64,000 nucleotides of DNA, taken from the NCBI RefSeq assembly GCF_028389875.1, contig NC_084669.1, forward strand, positions 5,293,501 through 5,357,500. The letters run 5' to 3'. Under the pieces are notes generated by a model. That model saw only the letters and a program-made list of their open reading frames with translations. It did no database searches and was not told where the DNA came from. Shown piece after piece: positions 23,811-36,560 of the stretch; position 1 is the stretch's first letter; every line of letters starts with the position of its first letter. This stretch comes from Rhea pennata (taxonomy: Eukaryota; Chordata; Aves; Rheiformes; Rheidae). Position numbers and translations under genes: made by a program.

Positions 23811-25346
23811 TCTATGCTACTTGCAAGTTCAGAGATGTTTCTTTTGTATCTCAGTTATATTAGCTGTATTTAACTTATTAAAGAGCACTTCAAGATATTA
23901 GTAAATGTAAAAAATACAATACTTCTAGCTGTAGCATGAAAGCACAACAGAAATTATCACTCATTAGTTCCCAGTGAGTAGGTACTACCATATTTCAATT
24001 CAATGCAATGAGCATAAAATAAGGCCTACAATTGTTTGTCCAGTTTAAAGAGAAGTTGACAATGAATCAAGATTTTATCTACTCACACCTGGATCTGGTT
24101 CTTTTCTTCTTGTATGAGCTAACTCTTAAGGATTACTTGGTGAAATCTGGTGTATTTGGAAAGGGGTAATGTTCTTCTCTGAAAAGTGTGAGAGCCTATA
24201 GATTGATCCAAATCTCTTTAAATTAAAATACAAGAATAGAGCTTGTCATAGAAAAGTATGATGAGACTGTATGATATGTTAAAAAATGTCATAATGGGCT
24301 TTATAAAAGGCTTAAGCCCATTTTCAGTAACTTCAAATCTTTTTACCAATAGAAGTGGTTTAATAGTGCCATGGTTAGAATATCTGTTTTGGTCTGGCAG
24401 CTCATCATGCAAAGACTAAATATTGCACATACAACAATTTGATTTTTTTAATATTGAAATTGAAATATTCAAGCTAATTTATTAGAATGATAAAATGTGA
24501 TTGTTAATGAAAATATATCCACAATCAGCATTCCTGACACAAATCACCTTCTTATGTGAATATTGTAACAAACTAAGCTTCCAGAAGACGAACTGAAGAA
24601 AGTGCTTTATGTAAATCACGAATTTAAACTTCTGCCCCCCTGCATCATAGGGAGGTTTCCATATGGGTTCAATAAAACTCTGCAATGCTCCAAACTTGTG
24701 GATAAAAGCAGCTTCTTTTCATAAAGAAAGTGGTTAACTATAATTTTCTGTTTACACTTGGAAGTGGCATGGAAACTGTGAATAACAGACAATGTAACTG
24801 GTACCTATGCAACACATCCCAACAGCTAAGAATTACTATAGTTTCAATTCTATCAATATGTTGTGCATTAATACAGATGAATACAGAAATATGAAAACAT
24901 AATCATTTAATCTAAACCTTTCTTCATTATGATGAAAAATAGGACAATAGTGCATACTATACAGGAAAATAGTAATAGGAATGACAACTGTGCATAATAT
25001 ATCACACACACATCCTCCTGAAGTGAAAGAGAATTCACAATCTATACCATGCTGAAAACAAAATGGAGCACATTAATAGCGAGGCATGTAAAGTCCACAA
25101 CTGCGGATTTATTAATCTGTGCTGTAAAAATTAGGATTTGATACTCGTGAACTGCTTTTTTGTCCAAAGTTTCTTCCCTTACTGGAGCAACCTTTGTGCT
25201 TCTGGCTTCCGTTAGGAGTGGCTCCCCAAACTATTTATATTTTTTTCTAGATCTGGTATAGTAAACGAGTTTTAGAATTGGGAGAAGAAGTCTTGAAAAC
25301 ATCTTTTCCAAAGACCTGTTTAGAATATACATAACATTTGGTCTAA

Positions 25347-25391
25347 TTCTGCAGAATAGGTCTTCTGAATTAGAAGACCTATTCTGCAGAA
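25347..25391. repeat. Perfect hairpin, 20-bp arms, 5-nt loop, with nested palindromes
   Basis: The left arm (25347-25366) and right arm (25372-25391) are exact reverse complements around GAATT. Each arm also contains the 12-bp palindrome ATTCTGCAGAAT (with one base outside the left arm core counted from 25346). The DNA can therefore fold as one long hairpin or two small ones. It is too short for a typical pre-miRNA and has no coding context. Confidence 0.9.
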
Positions 25392-28300
25392 ACAGCTATA
25401 GTGTTGGTTCACTACTAAAGATCTCTGTTTTCTTTCATTGCTTAAACAGCCACTAAGGAGACTGTCTTACGGTCCTGCTCTCCTACTCACAGTTATACTA
25501 GTCCTGTTTCCTTCTAAAATGTTTCTGTGGTAAATATGGAAACTGTTCCTATAGAAAAGAAATATTAGTACTATAGTTAGCACACAGTGTTTTGATATCA
25601 AGAAAAAATGTGCTTACATTATACAGTCAGCTTGTCATGAATTAGAGAAGCTTTTCTAGTTACTAATACTCAGAGAAGAAGATTTCATCTAAATAACGAA
25701 ATAAAACAGTCTTACCTTTCATTTATATAGGCAGATTTTTTTGCTAGGAGACATACAAAATTCACCACAGCATGACATTGCTTTACATATGAAGCAAACA
25801 AACATATCCTAATCCATTTGCAAAGACTTCGTATTGGATGAATCTTGGAGCTGACCAAGAACCAAGAGTGCCAGCTGTTGCTAACATTGGCTTATTGTGA
25901 TACCAGAGAAGTAAATGAGTCTGTCAAGCCCTAAGTAGCATTTTATGACAAATATAATTTGGCAAGAGTATATATTTCAGTATTTTGTCAAACGTGCTGA
26001 GCACTGTACATTCTGTGTACATATATCCTGATCAGCTGAGACATTTTCTTAGTGTCCTGTGTTCAAGAGATTCTATTGATAAACTACATACAAAAATTAA
26101 ACTTAGTTCAATGATGCAATATTTAGAAAGTTGTACTTAAAAAGGATTATGCCAAGAAAAATAAAAATTAAAAACTGACAGTAGTGTAACTCTTCAAACT
26201 ATCATTTGCTGCAATTGAATGTTGAATCAATCAACTGAATTTAAGCTATTTCAAGCTTATGTCATAGAGACAATGTAAAAGTTTACTCTCTTCACACTTG
26301 TCATGGAGTTAAGGGGGTTTTGAGAATGTAGTTCCACTGGAATCAGAAAGCATGAAAGCTAAGCTGAAATTTTTCCTCAGCCTGGGTAGTGGCTCCAACC
26401 TCCCCCAGAATGAAGGCCCACTTTTCCAGAAAAAAAGGTCAGTGGGTAGTATGAAAGCTTGATTTGACTCCCCTCTCTAAAAGAAGTAGTGTAGCACTGA
26501 TTAAAAGCTGCCCAGTGGTCCAGGTCAATCATTCTCTAATATTGCCATAAAAGATGAGAGATGTAACAGAGTTTTAAAGAAAGTATCAAGTGAGAAGAGA
26601 AGAATGTCCTGAATATTCTACAAAAATACCTTCTTGCTTCCTACCATCCAGCCAAATGGAAGTTGCAAATGAAAGCAGAGCCTTCTACCACAGCCCAGTA
26701 GACTTCACAGCTTGAACCTTCACAAAGGTTCCCCCAGTTTCTGAGGGAGCTTCAAACTATTGCTTCTTTTTGCCATCTCTCTACTGCTTGGTTAGCCACA
26801 AAATGACTAGTAAGCAATTTACAAAGCAAATTAGATTTTATGTAAGGGGTACATGGTCTGCAAGCAGACCTATGAATATTAAGTATTGGGTTGGAACTGT
26901 GGGCATTCTTTTTTATTTTTCAGTAGGTTGTTTGACTGGTTATGAACAAGCGTTCTTTCTAAGCAGCACCACAAATCAGTGCCCACAATTCAAACACATC
27001 CAGTCACTGACAACTTCCTTTATCAGTAAATAACCAAGCTATAATGCAACACAGGTCAGCTAAGACCTTTTTCCTTGACTAGGTTGCTTTAAGTGTCTTT
27101 CCACAGCTTGCCCTGGGATTGTCAAGATGCTTGACCACGAATACTAACTAGATAATTCTGGAGCACTTGCAAAGTGGTAAAAGATCTCCCTAGACCAGGG
27201 TATTCAGGCCTGTCATTGTCACAGATCTCTGTTTCAAAGATGGAAATAGGCTTGAATATGGACGTACATGTAAAGGGTAGGGTCCTGCAAGTTAAGTCAG
27301 TGAAGCTTAGACCTTCTACCCATAGGCTATATGAGTTTTCTAACTATTTACCAGCCCTTCTACTTTTCTCCTTCCAAAAGTTCTTTAGAATAACATCTAT
27401 AGATATATGTATCAGCATCTAGCTAATTCGTCCCTGAATCTATAATAATAGATTTTTGAAATGAAGGGAAGAAGAAGATTTTTTTTCCTTAACTCCTACA
27501 GGCATAGCAGGACTTCTAACGCATTCTCTTGAGAAGTATAAAGGGAACAAGATGTATTCTTAGGTCATGAGCAGCTTGATCCTGAATTGTTGAATCATGA
27601 GAAATAAGTTCAAGCTTTAAGCAGTCTATTTTATGGATACGATCAGATATTGCAGGAAGTACCAGCCTCACAATACAGACCGACTGTGCTACAGGAGCAC
27701 CTCCACCATTGTCATCCTGTGTCTGTCAATACGGTCGTAAATTTTTGTCTTTAGATAAATTTATCTTGTTAAAGATAGATTACTTGAACATTAGTTTCCA
27801 GAACATACTCAATAGTGCTAATATAAACAGTTTTATTAAAAAATTCCAGAAACAACTTAAGTGGTTTGTGTTCCTTTGTGCTGGCAACATATTTAAATAT
27901 AATTTGTTAGCATTTCAATATAATAATAATTTTATTAATCTCAGACTAGTGAAGTATTATTTTAACCTGGTTAGTTCTCCTAATGGAAAAGCCTAGAAGT
28001 GACTTCAACTACTTGAAGATCTGTAAAATACTTGGGTTGCCAAAGATAATATTCTATCCGTAGATGTGCAGAGTATTGTGTTTGACACCCTGAAGTAGAC
28101 TTTATTGTGCATGAAAGGACAAAACAGGGTAGCCAGTACTCACTTAAGAACATGGTTAAACATCTGCACAATCTTTCTAATGAATAGCCAGCTAATATTA
28201 TCTCTGAAATTCTGCATATGAAATACACATTCTAGTCATTACATGGCAACTTAAAGTCAACAAGCATTCCTTTCTGAAACAAATCCTTAGAACTATTTCT

Positions 28301-31300
28301 GAAAAAAAGAACAACAGTGCAGAGAGCCATATTTAAAAACTTTAGCATTTGCAAATAGCTATTACAGTCTATAGTGCTGTAATTTGTTTTTAAAAATACT
28401 TATTTTAGTATACGCACACTTTTAAATTAATCTCTTTGTATTAGAAAGATACAGAGTAAAGTAAGTATCATCCTGTACATTACATTATAGGTTATATGGA
28501 TTATAAAAAAAATATACAAAAGATCATGAAACTACAGAACCTCAAAGGAGACACTATTTTTTCTGGTAAGCAGAAAAGTTTCTTTTACCTGTAAGATACT
28601 TCCTTTCTCTTTTTGTAATGTCTAAATAATGTCTAAGTAATAGCACGATGTTTTCAGTCTGAACGTTTTTAACTTTAAAGGACTAATAAAAATTACTTAC
28701 CCATTCTTCCTCTAGACTAGAAATGAAAATGTAACACTCTGTCTCTTATTTTTATAACCTTCTGCGCTCCTTCACTCCTAGTCGGTGTATGGATCCCCTT
28801 TCTCCCTGGATCACATGAAAGTGTTCTATTAATGTGAATTGGCTTATGTTTGAGAACACTATGCTGGATAGCTATGAAGTGTAAGGAATCTGACCCAGGG
28901 AGCTGTAGGGCTATGACACATCAGTTCTTTACAGGAATTCTCAGTTGTTGGATGAGAATAACATGAGATAGGTCCTATAAAGTGGGTACAGTCTGCTGTC
29001 GTTGTTGTTAGTATACTGTTTGCTTAAGGCAGTGAGACAAGTTCCATGATAAACAAATGTAACTCAAATTTTCTACTCTGGCTTTTCTCTCCAGGACTGT
29101 AACTATGAAATGTCAAGCTGTCTCTTTCACCTGACTAATTCAGTAAGCTAAATTTGGGAAAACTATTCAGTTTAACACATGACTAACACATATAACCACA
29201 GCTTTGCTAAAAGTGATCGCTGCCTTAAGAAAAACATTGCAAGTCAGCACTGTTCTGTATATTTCATGAGAAGTATTTGTGTATTTGTGCTGGAGTTCAG
29301 AACAAACATGCAGAGTCTGGGAATGCTAGTAAATTACCTGACAAGAGGAAAACAAAGGAAAAACAGAAGGCTCCTGCCTTCATTCCCATCTTTACTCCCT
29401 TTGCTTCTGTTTAGTCTTCTTTTGCTCACATAGTCAGAAAAGAGGAAAAGCAGCTTGACTTTTTTCACTATGGAAAAATAGATGTTTTAGCCCACTGGTC
29501 TGAATGCAGTGGTTGAAGGAAGACAGTCCAACAACAGGGTCTACTTTGCTTCAATGAGGGCAAGCCTTAACTATTTTATGTACAACAAGAAAAGCTATGA
29601 CCCTTTTAGGAAAAAACATGCCACTTCTGTATAGGGTGTCCTAACCATAAATCCCCAAAACAGGTGTTACTGGAACAGGAAACCTACACTAAATCATAGA
29701 AATAATATGAAAATAGGGTACATTTTCAGTGACATGGTAATTTTGAAAAATACTCCTTCGGAATGGTTTATTTCAGACATGAAAGAAATTATTTATTTTA
29801 TAACAAGTTCTGAGTTACAGGCCTATAAACAATGTAATGAAAACATATCCAGATCAGCACAAGATGTGAAAAAAATCTGTGCTGTAGTAGGATAAAATCT
29901 ATCACAGAAGCACATAGGTTTAAATTAACTGTTCTCATGTTGTCGGCAATCGTTTAAAAGATGGTAGTTGCAGGAGAAATTGCTCTGAATAAAAGTAAAA
30001 TCCTACAGATTGTCTTGGTATACAAAATTATTAGCAAACTAAAGTACAATGTCCAAGTTACTGCCATGTTGTTATGCAAAACACTGTGGTCAGAGCTCTA
30101 CAAAGCACCAATTAGCTATTTTTGCAAAAATCTGTCATTGTTCCACATTTGCTTTTAATTCTTTTTTTCCTCCATTAGAAATGGATGGACCACCGAGGCA
30201 GCAGTTGTCTGGCTAGTCTCCACACTCCAATGAATCACTGATGTATGTATATGCTTCCTGCTCCTTCTTGAAAAAATGTTTTTGTACCTTCCTAAAATAT
30301 ATTGCTCTTTGATTCTAGAGGAAAAGTTGAAGGTTTTGAGTATTTTGGTCTCTGCTAGCATGACTCCTGCATGTCATCTTAGCAACTTCGTGTCAGTCTT
30401 CCATTAATAAAACCTTCCAAATCATTTAAAAGAGAACTCCTGGTGCCAACGAGGGTTTGATCCTGCCAGTGGCTTTTTCCCGTTCCTGAGCTCCTCACAT
30501 CCGACAACACTGGGCCCCAGGTGTTTTTCAGAGTTCTACTAATAATTGTTCTTTCATCTTCTTTGGAAAATATCTTCTTATACTGGCATAATATATACCA
30601 TGATTTTATGGACTGTAACCTAATCCACTGTGCTGAAGTGTGTCTAGAGCCAGATTTTTGACTCCCACAGGATTAACTGTAAATACGGAACAAATGCTTC
30701 TGCCAGAAACAAGTATAAAAAGTTACACTTCTATATTGCTAAAAAAGATTTTTAAAGTTAGCTTCACTCACTTAAAAAAATCCTCTCATCTGTATTTGCT
30801 TGCAGAGCTGGCAGCTGAAGGACAAATATCTCAAACTTTCTTATTTCTGATGTTTTCAATTAGTCTAATCATTTCAGATTATTAAGATTATGTCAGCAAT
30901 AGCCATCACTGGGAATATTCTTGGTTGCAGTAATGAGTTTCTTGCTTTTTCTCCTTGAAGCATTAATTTTGGAGTATACGAGGGAAATGCAAGAAGTATG
31001 TAACTTTAAAATCATATGTGACATTCTGGGCAGTGACTAAAATGTCTCATTTTAAAATCTCTGTTCCTTTTAAGACTAAGAAATAGCTGCTAGTAGATTG
31101 GGACTCTCTAAACCAGGAGACTCATCTTTCAGAATTGAACAAGTGATTAAATATTTTGCTAAATCTAGATTGGTGGTAGATTTGCAATTTATTGGCTCTG
31201 CATGAACAAGCATGCTGGGCAGCTCCCAAGCTTTCTGAGATGCAGAGTCAGCACCATTGATAATCTACCTGTTAGCACTATCAGAAAAAAAATATTTCTT

Positions 31301-34300
31301 TGTATTTGATGACAATGGAAATTGCCTATTCTTACTGAAATAGCAAATCCACTTAAGCTGCTGTGTATCACGAGTTATACAAAGTATGCAGCCCTAAGAA
31401 TTAGAATTCAGAGGGAGATCTTGTGTTAAATGCCAGAAAATTTGTGTGAACTTCTGAAACCTGAGAGAAGGAGGAGGAGAGAACAGTGAAGTCTCTACAC
31501 AGTGAATCTTTGAGAAAAAAATCTGAAACTATTTTATGTTTATTTCTTTTAAGATTTCCCTGTTTGAGTGAATAAGCTTTTGCATGTTTACATACAAGAA
31601 GACTGCATAGACATCAGACAAAGTAATAGTCTTGGTGAGAAAAAACAAATTGAAAAGCTTATAATCAACTGAGCATGTACATTTTCTTAGGGTACTGTTT
31701 ACATTGGTGATAAATTGGCATATATATACAATAATAGGAAAGTAGAGATCTGATCATCTGGATAACCATAACTCTAGAAATAAAAGTGCAGGGGGGGAAA
31801 GACTGACAATATTGCCAGATAAATAGCTCACAATATGTACAGTCAGGTGATGTTAAAAAAATATAAAACATCCTCACATTTGTTAAGCTTATTTTAAAAT
31901 CCTTACATCTGCACTCAGTAGGGGGAGAAAGTGCACATGTTACGTGCATATATGCTAGTTACTTAATATCCCCCTGTATTTCCCCATTTTCTGAGGCTGT
32001 GTTTTATGAGTCAGGTCACAGAAGACAGTGGCATTATTTTGGAAGCTGAGGTCTAGGACATAACAAGTGATACTACATATGTGTTATAAATTAATTCTAA
32101 GAAAATAATATAATTCTTAAATAGAGCTAGTGGCAAAGGAGTGATAATCTGCTGGTTGCATGATGCTGCTTCTGGTTTCCAGCTGTTAAACAGTAGTTGA
32201 AAATCAGCTTACTATATACTTTGCTCATGTTTTCCTAAGAAATTAATTGCCTGTGGGATGCCACATGACTGTGACATCTAGTTAGGCACATATACCTTTG
32301 TAGATCTAATGTAGTAGAAAATATGTGTCTAAGTAAATGTTGGCTAATCTGTGCTGGCACAATAGCTCTAGGTCACCCTCCAGTCATGAGACAACGCACT
32401 GAGGTTTGTACTGGCTTGCACTTCCACCTCTGATACTCTGTTCTCTTGCAAAAATGTGCAGTTTTTATACCTTTACACTTGATGTTGCCAGATGACCCAA
32501 GACAAGCTGATGCTTGGTTATTTTGTCTGAAACTGCCAGTCCATTCTCTGCAATGAGAATGTTGAATACGAATTAGGAGTCCTGACAGTATTCACCTTCT
32601 GTCTCACAAGTACTAGCATAACCAAAGAACAGGATATGAGCTATGATAGATTGGTTCACATGGAGAAAGCAGTAGGCTTTTCTTCCTATTCCTACAACTC
32701 TCAAGCAACATGTATAGCTTCAGTGAAAGAGTTTTTTATGATAAAACTGAACACTGAATTCAATTAAACTCCACTGATCCTGAGGGGGGTAGTTTTATTT
32801 CACATAATACAAGTTGCTGTAGGAATCTTACAGTAATTGTTGAAATCCTTTGCAGTACACAATATTCTTGTTAAAAGTGAATTTATGTGCTGCCCAGTAT
32901 TTGTTTTACCATTATGCTTTTTAGTGTTTAATCTTCGGTCAGTATGTGTTGCCATTTTAAGAACACTTGTTTCCACTTTATAGCACAATATGCTTGAGAC
33001 AAAGGGCAGTCTGTGGGAGATTTTGCTCTTTTGCCCAATGAGTAAAAGGCGTGGCTTCTCTAAGCACCAAGAAAGGTCAAATATGACTTAATAAGCATAG
33101 ACCTCAAGAAAGGAAGCATCATTTTCAGCAACTGGATACAACAGGTTTTTCTCAGTAAGCTAATGAACCTTTCATCTGTAGATTACTATTTTGCCTCCCA
33201 CCCAGTTTAGCATTTTGCACTATATGACAAAGGCTTTGGAATATGGAATATTTTTACTACATCTCTGTGCACTGCATTGTACAATGAGCCCCAGTCTTGT
33301 TCAGATCCTCTCTTGAGACTTGCTGTGTTAAGCTCCAAAAGCGTATTACTCATAAACAATTTGCAACACAAATTTAGCAGCACTCTATTAGTCACAGGAA
33401 ATATAAGAACTAAAAGCTGTACAATAGCATAAGCCATAATTTAGTCTTTTTTGTACTGAAAAATGAAATATTTTAATCATATATTTTTGGAGGATGGTTC
33501 ATGCATATTTTTTGAATTTTGCAGTCTTCAGCAGAAGTATTGATTTGAGGAAGACAAGGTGGATCCATGCCATTGTATACTATGAACATGTCTTAGAATG
33601 CATGCTAAAAGTACTCAAGTTCTCAGCAGAGCTCAAAACACCAAATATCCCGTCTAAACAGGTTAAAGCTGTTTTCTGAACTCTGTCTCTTGTTTCACAG
33701 TTTACTGAGACTGTAGGATTTTTTAGGCAAGCCTAAAAACTTGTTTCTATGCTTGAACAATATCGAGTATAGTGAAGCAGAAACCATATGCAATACTGTA
33801 ACATTATGAACTCGATGATTAAAGGGAGTTAAACGGTGCAATTAGGAAAGTGGAGATTAAACCTGTAGCACATATGGTTGTTTTTAATTTATTCCAGATT
33901 ATAGCAACTTGATGTTATCACATATTCTTTTAATTCTCTTTGCACTGTAGATTCATCAGAATCTTGTGCAAACTCTATACTCAGAATTTAAAAAGATGCT
34001 AATGACCTTTATCTAATTGGAGTAATTGCACAAGCAAGTCTGGTTCCAGGAACTCTGAAGTAGGATCTTCACGACATCAGAGGTAATCATTCAGCACACT
34101 TCCTGAACAACTGATATATATAGAACAGTTCTATTAGTTATGACAAAGAAAGGGCAATTAGGGATGTTATCTGGCCCACTGTTTCAAGGTAGAAGCCAGA
34201 TTCAGTTATATTTGGCTGCTGTCACAGAACATCCCCTAAAACTCAACTCTGATGATACTGGACAAAGAGTAGCGAGAAATTATATATTAAAAATACTTTT

Positions 34301-35429
34301 CAGTCTGTATCATAAAAACCTCACCAGTAAATGACAAATTTAATATAGCTGAATTTTCCAGACTTGTAATATTTGGCTGTGCATAATTCACAAATTGTGA
34401 AGACCTGTAAGTTAACAATATACATTCCCACCCCCTAACTCTGCTTTAATATTATTGTCTTTTGTATAAACAATGCCACCATGTTAACTAATTTAGGAGT
34501 CTGTTCCACTTCCAAGTACACATTTGTTACTTTATTTATCAGAGCACAATCCCTATTTAGTGATTAATCTGCACATATTAGAGGGAAACATATGTATTAA
34601 ATATGCTCAGTCAAGTATACACTTCATCTCTGTAACTTTCACCTCATCTGTTCCTCAGATGTTACAGAGAAGCTTAATAGTCAAAAGATTCGTTACTGTC
34701 ATGTTTATCACTAAATACATTTCCATTCCTTAATAAAGGTGAAAGTTCTAACTAATTTGTTTCACTTAAAATAGCAGATAGAAACAGACAACTTGGCTAA
34801 TCAAGATGTAAAGAGTTAGTGATATTTAATGCTAAATATTTCTGCAGAAATGGTTTTATTTACGGAGCCTTTTACCTTTTTAGTAATTAAAAACTATCTT
34901 TCAACGAAAACAGAGTTCTCATTTTCCAGACTGTTACTGTGCTGTGTACCTGTACGTGCACTGCCCTCTCCTGGAAAACACACTGGATCCTGCTGTGCCT
35001 TGTTGTGATGGTGGAGTCCTATCTGTTACCACAGTAAGGTGCTCTCCTGGCTGTTAGCAGGCACCTCCTTTACCAGGGGCTGCGTCTTTAGCAGAGACCT
35101 GGCCTGCTGCTCAAAGCGGCAGTGTGCAGTGAAGGAGGCCTCCCCAGCTAGGCTAGCTCTGCTCGGGTTTTCTTGGACGTGAAGTTTGTGCAGAACTTTG
35201 GTTTATAAAGCTTTTGTGGCTGCACAGGTAAGCAGTACCAGAGTACCAGAGTTCGTATGCTCTCATCACCACCCCCCCCCCGCGTGTGTGGTAAAGTATC
35301 TCCTTTAGAAGGACTCTGCGTCTTTCTTTAAACAGATCTGCTATTTATATTGAGAAAAACAAAAGCGGAAGCACGCTTTCTATGGCAACACCTACGAAGC
35401 TCCCGTTTTAGGGAAAACGGTAGTGCCTC

Positions 35430-36560
35430 ATACATGTCAGCGCGCACCACCACACATTTAGCGAGCGTTTCAGGCACAAGGGCACTTCCATCCCCTCTAC
35501 AGTCCGGATTTGCGTGCGCCGGCTCTGTCCCGGGTAACGCTCTGACGACCGTACTCGGAACAACGAAGCAGGCACCAGGAATCCAGGAACAGTGACGGAA
35601 AACTACCTTGGAAGCTCAACTACAGGTAGGAGCTCGGGGCAGGGAGAGGGTCGCCACGCAGGGCCGCCTGGCGCCTCTCCACACACCGCCGCTGCTTCAC
35701 GGCGCGCGGGGACGCGGGGCGAGCGCCGCCCCGCCGCGGCCGCTCCGCGCTGCCGCCTCAGGAAATGGCGGCCGCGCGGCCCCGCTGGCGGCGGGCTCGC
35801 GTGCCGCGGCGCAGCGGGCAGCTCTCGGGCTCCTCCCCGCGGGCCTGCCCTCGCTCCGGGCCGCGCTCCGGGCCGCCCTCCGGGCGCGCCGCTACGCGGA
35901 GCCGCCGCCGCGCCCACCGCCACGGCCGGCACCACCCGCTAGGCGGAACGCGGCAGCCTTGGCCGCGCCCCCCAAGCGGCTCCGCGGTTTGGCCCTCGCG
36001 GGCAGCCGTGGGGCTGGGTAACGGCGTCCCGCTGCGCCGTTGGCGCTTGGGCGGCGGCCGGGGCCGGGCGAGACGCCTCCTTCGTCCCTCGTCCCTCCCC
36101 TGCGGCGGCTGGCGGGGCCCCGGGGCGCCGCGCAGCCATGTCTGAGGCGGGCGGGAGCGGTGACTTCTCCTCCCCGCGGAGCTCGGGCTCGGACTGCAGC
36201 CGCCCCTCGCTGCCGTCCACCTCTCGCAACGGCGCGGTGTCCGAGCACAAGCAGCAGCGGCTCTCGGGCGGCCTCGGCCGCCCGCGCCCCCCAGCCTCCG
36301 AGGACGAGGAGGAGGAAGAGGAGCCGGAGGTGGCGTGGGGGAGGCCCAGGCGGCCGGAGAGCGCCGAGGCCACGGGCGGCGGCGACGAGCGCAGCAGGAG
36401 GATGATCCGCAACCAGTACCGGGAGCTCATCTACAGCGTGCAGCGTAAGCGGGGGTGCGCCCGGGGCCCCGCCGCCGGCCCGGCCCGTGCCGCCGGCCCC
36501 GCGCTGGCGCGCCGGCCCTCCGGCGGGGTGTCTCCGGCCCGAAGGGAATGAGGCCTGCAA
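35430..36560. promoter_or_regulatory. NSMCE4A: CpG island promoter of NSMCE4A
   Basis: GC-rich, CpG-dense stretch covering the 5' flank and exon 1 of NSMCE4A. It includes AAATGGCGGCC at about 35763-35773, a YY1-like motif, and many GC boxes. A C run followed by GCGTGTGTG lies just upstream (35270-35290). No TATA box stands out, as usual for a housekeeping CpG promoter. It could also initiate divergent transcription towards TACC2, but no divergent exon could be confirmed. Confidence 0.8.
36138..36444 (+). CDS. NSMCE4A: NSMCE4A exon 1 (coding)
   Basis: Residues 1-102 plus one nt. Start [19 protein letters not shown]; context GCAGCCATGT with G at -3. A Ser/Arg/Pro-rich, acidic, probably disordered leader ends in [14 protein letters not shown], the start of the conserved kleisin region. 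Donor C|GTAAGC. Long open frames on both strands here are by-products of high GC. Confidence 0.93.

Larger units (their letters stand above)
11633..35300. other. Non-coding region right of TACC2 start exon (TACC2 upstream intron or intergenic)
   Basis: About 23.7 kb of AT-rich DNA without a supported coding exon. By synteny, TACC2 non-coding first exons are expected somewhere here, but I could not identify them. Contents are a CR1 LINE copy (16.1-17.3 kb), two MIR-like SINE remnants (19.35-19.48 and 21.95-22.08 kb), microsatellites, a pair of X-box motifs (18.47-18.53 kb) and palindromes at 23.79 and 25.35 kb. All short open frames lack recognisable similarity except those inside the CR1. Confidence 0.65.

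Noticed and set aside
25347..25391. The perfect hairpin as a microRNA precursor
   Set aside because: A stem of 20 bp is too short for a normal pre-miRNA, the loop is 5 nt, and a fully perfect stem is atypical.
34900..35235. Possible plus-strand exon ending at GCACAG|GTAAGC upstream of NSMCE4A
   Set aside because: A single good donor without a supported start, acceptor partner or coding content is not enough to call an exon.
35592..36560. Long overlapping open frames on both strands (up to 222 codons) around NSMCE4A exon 1
   Set aside because: They are products of high GC content with few stop codons. Residue make-up is almost all A, R, P and G; only the frame from 36138 has conserved sequence and a matching splice phase.
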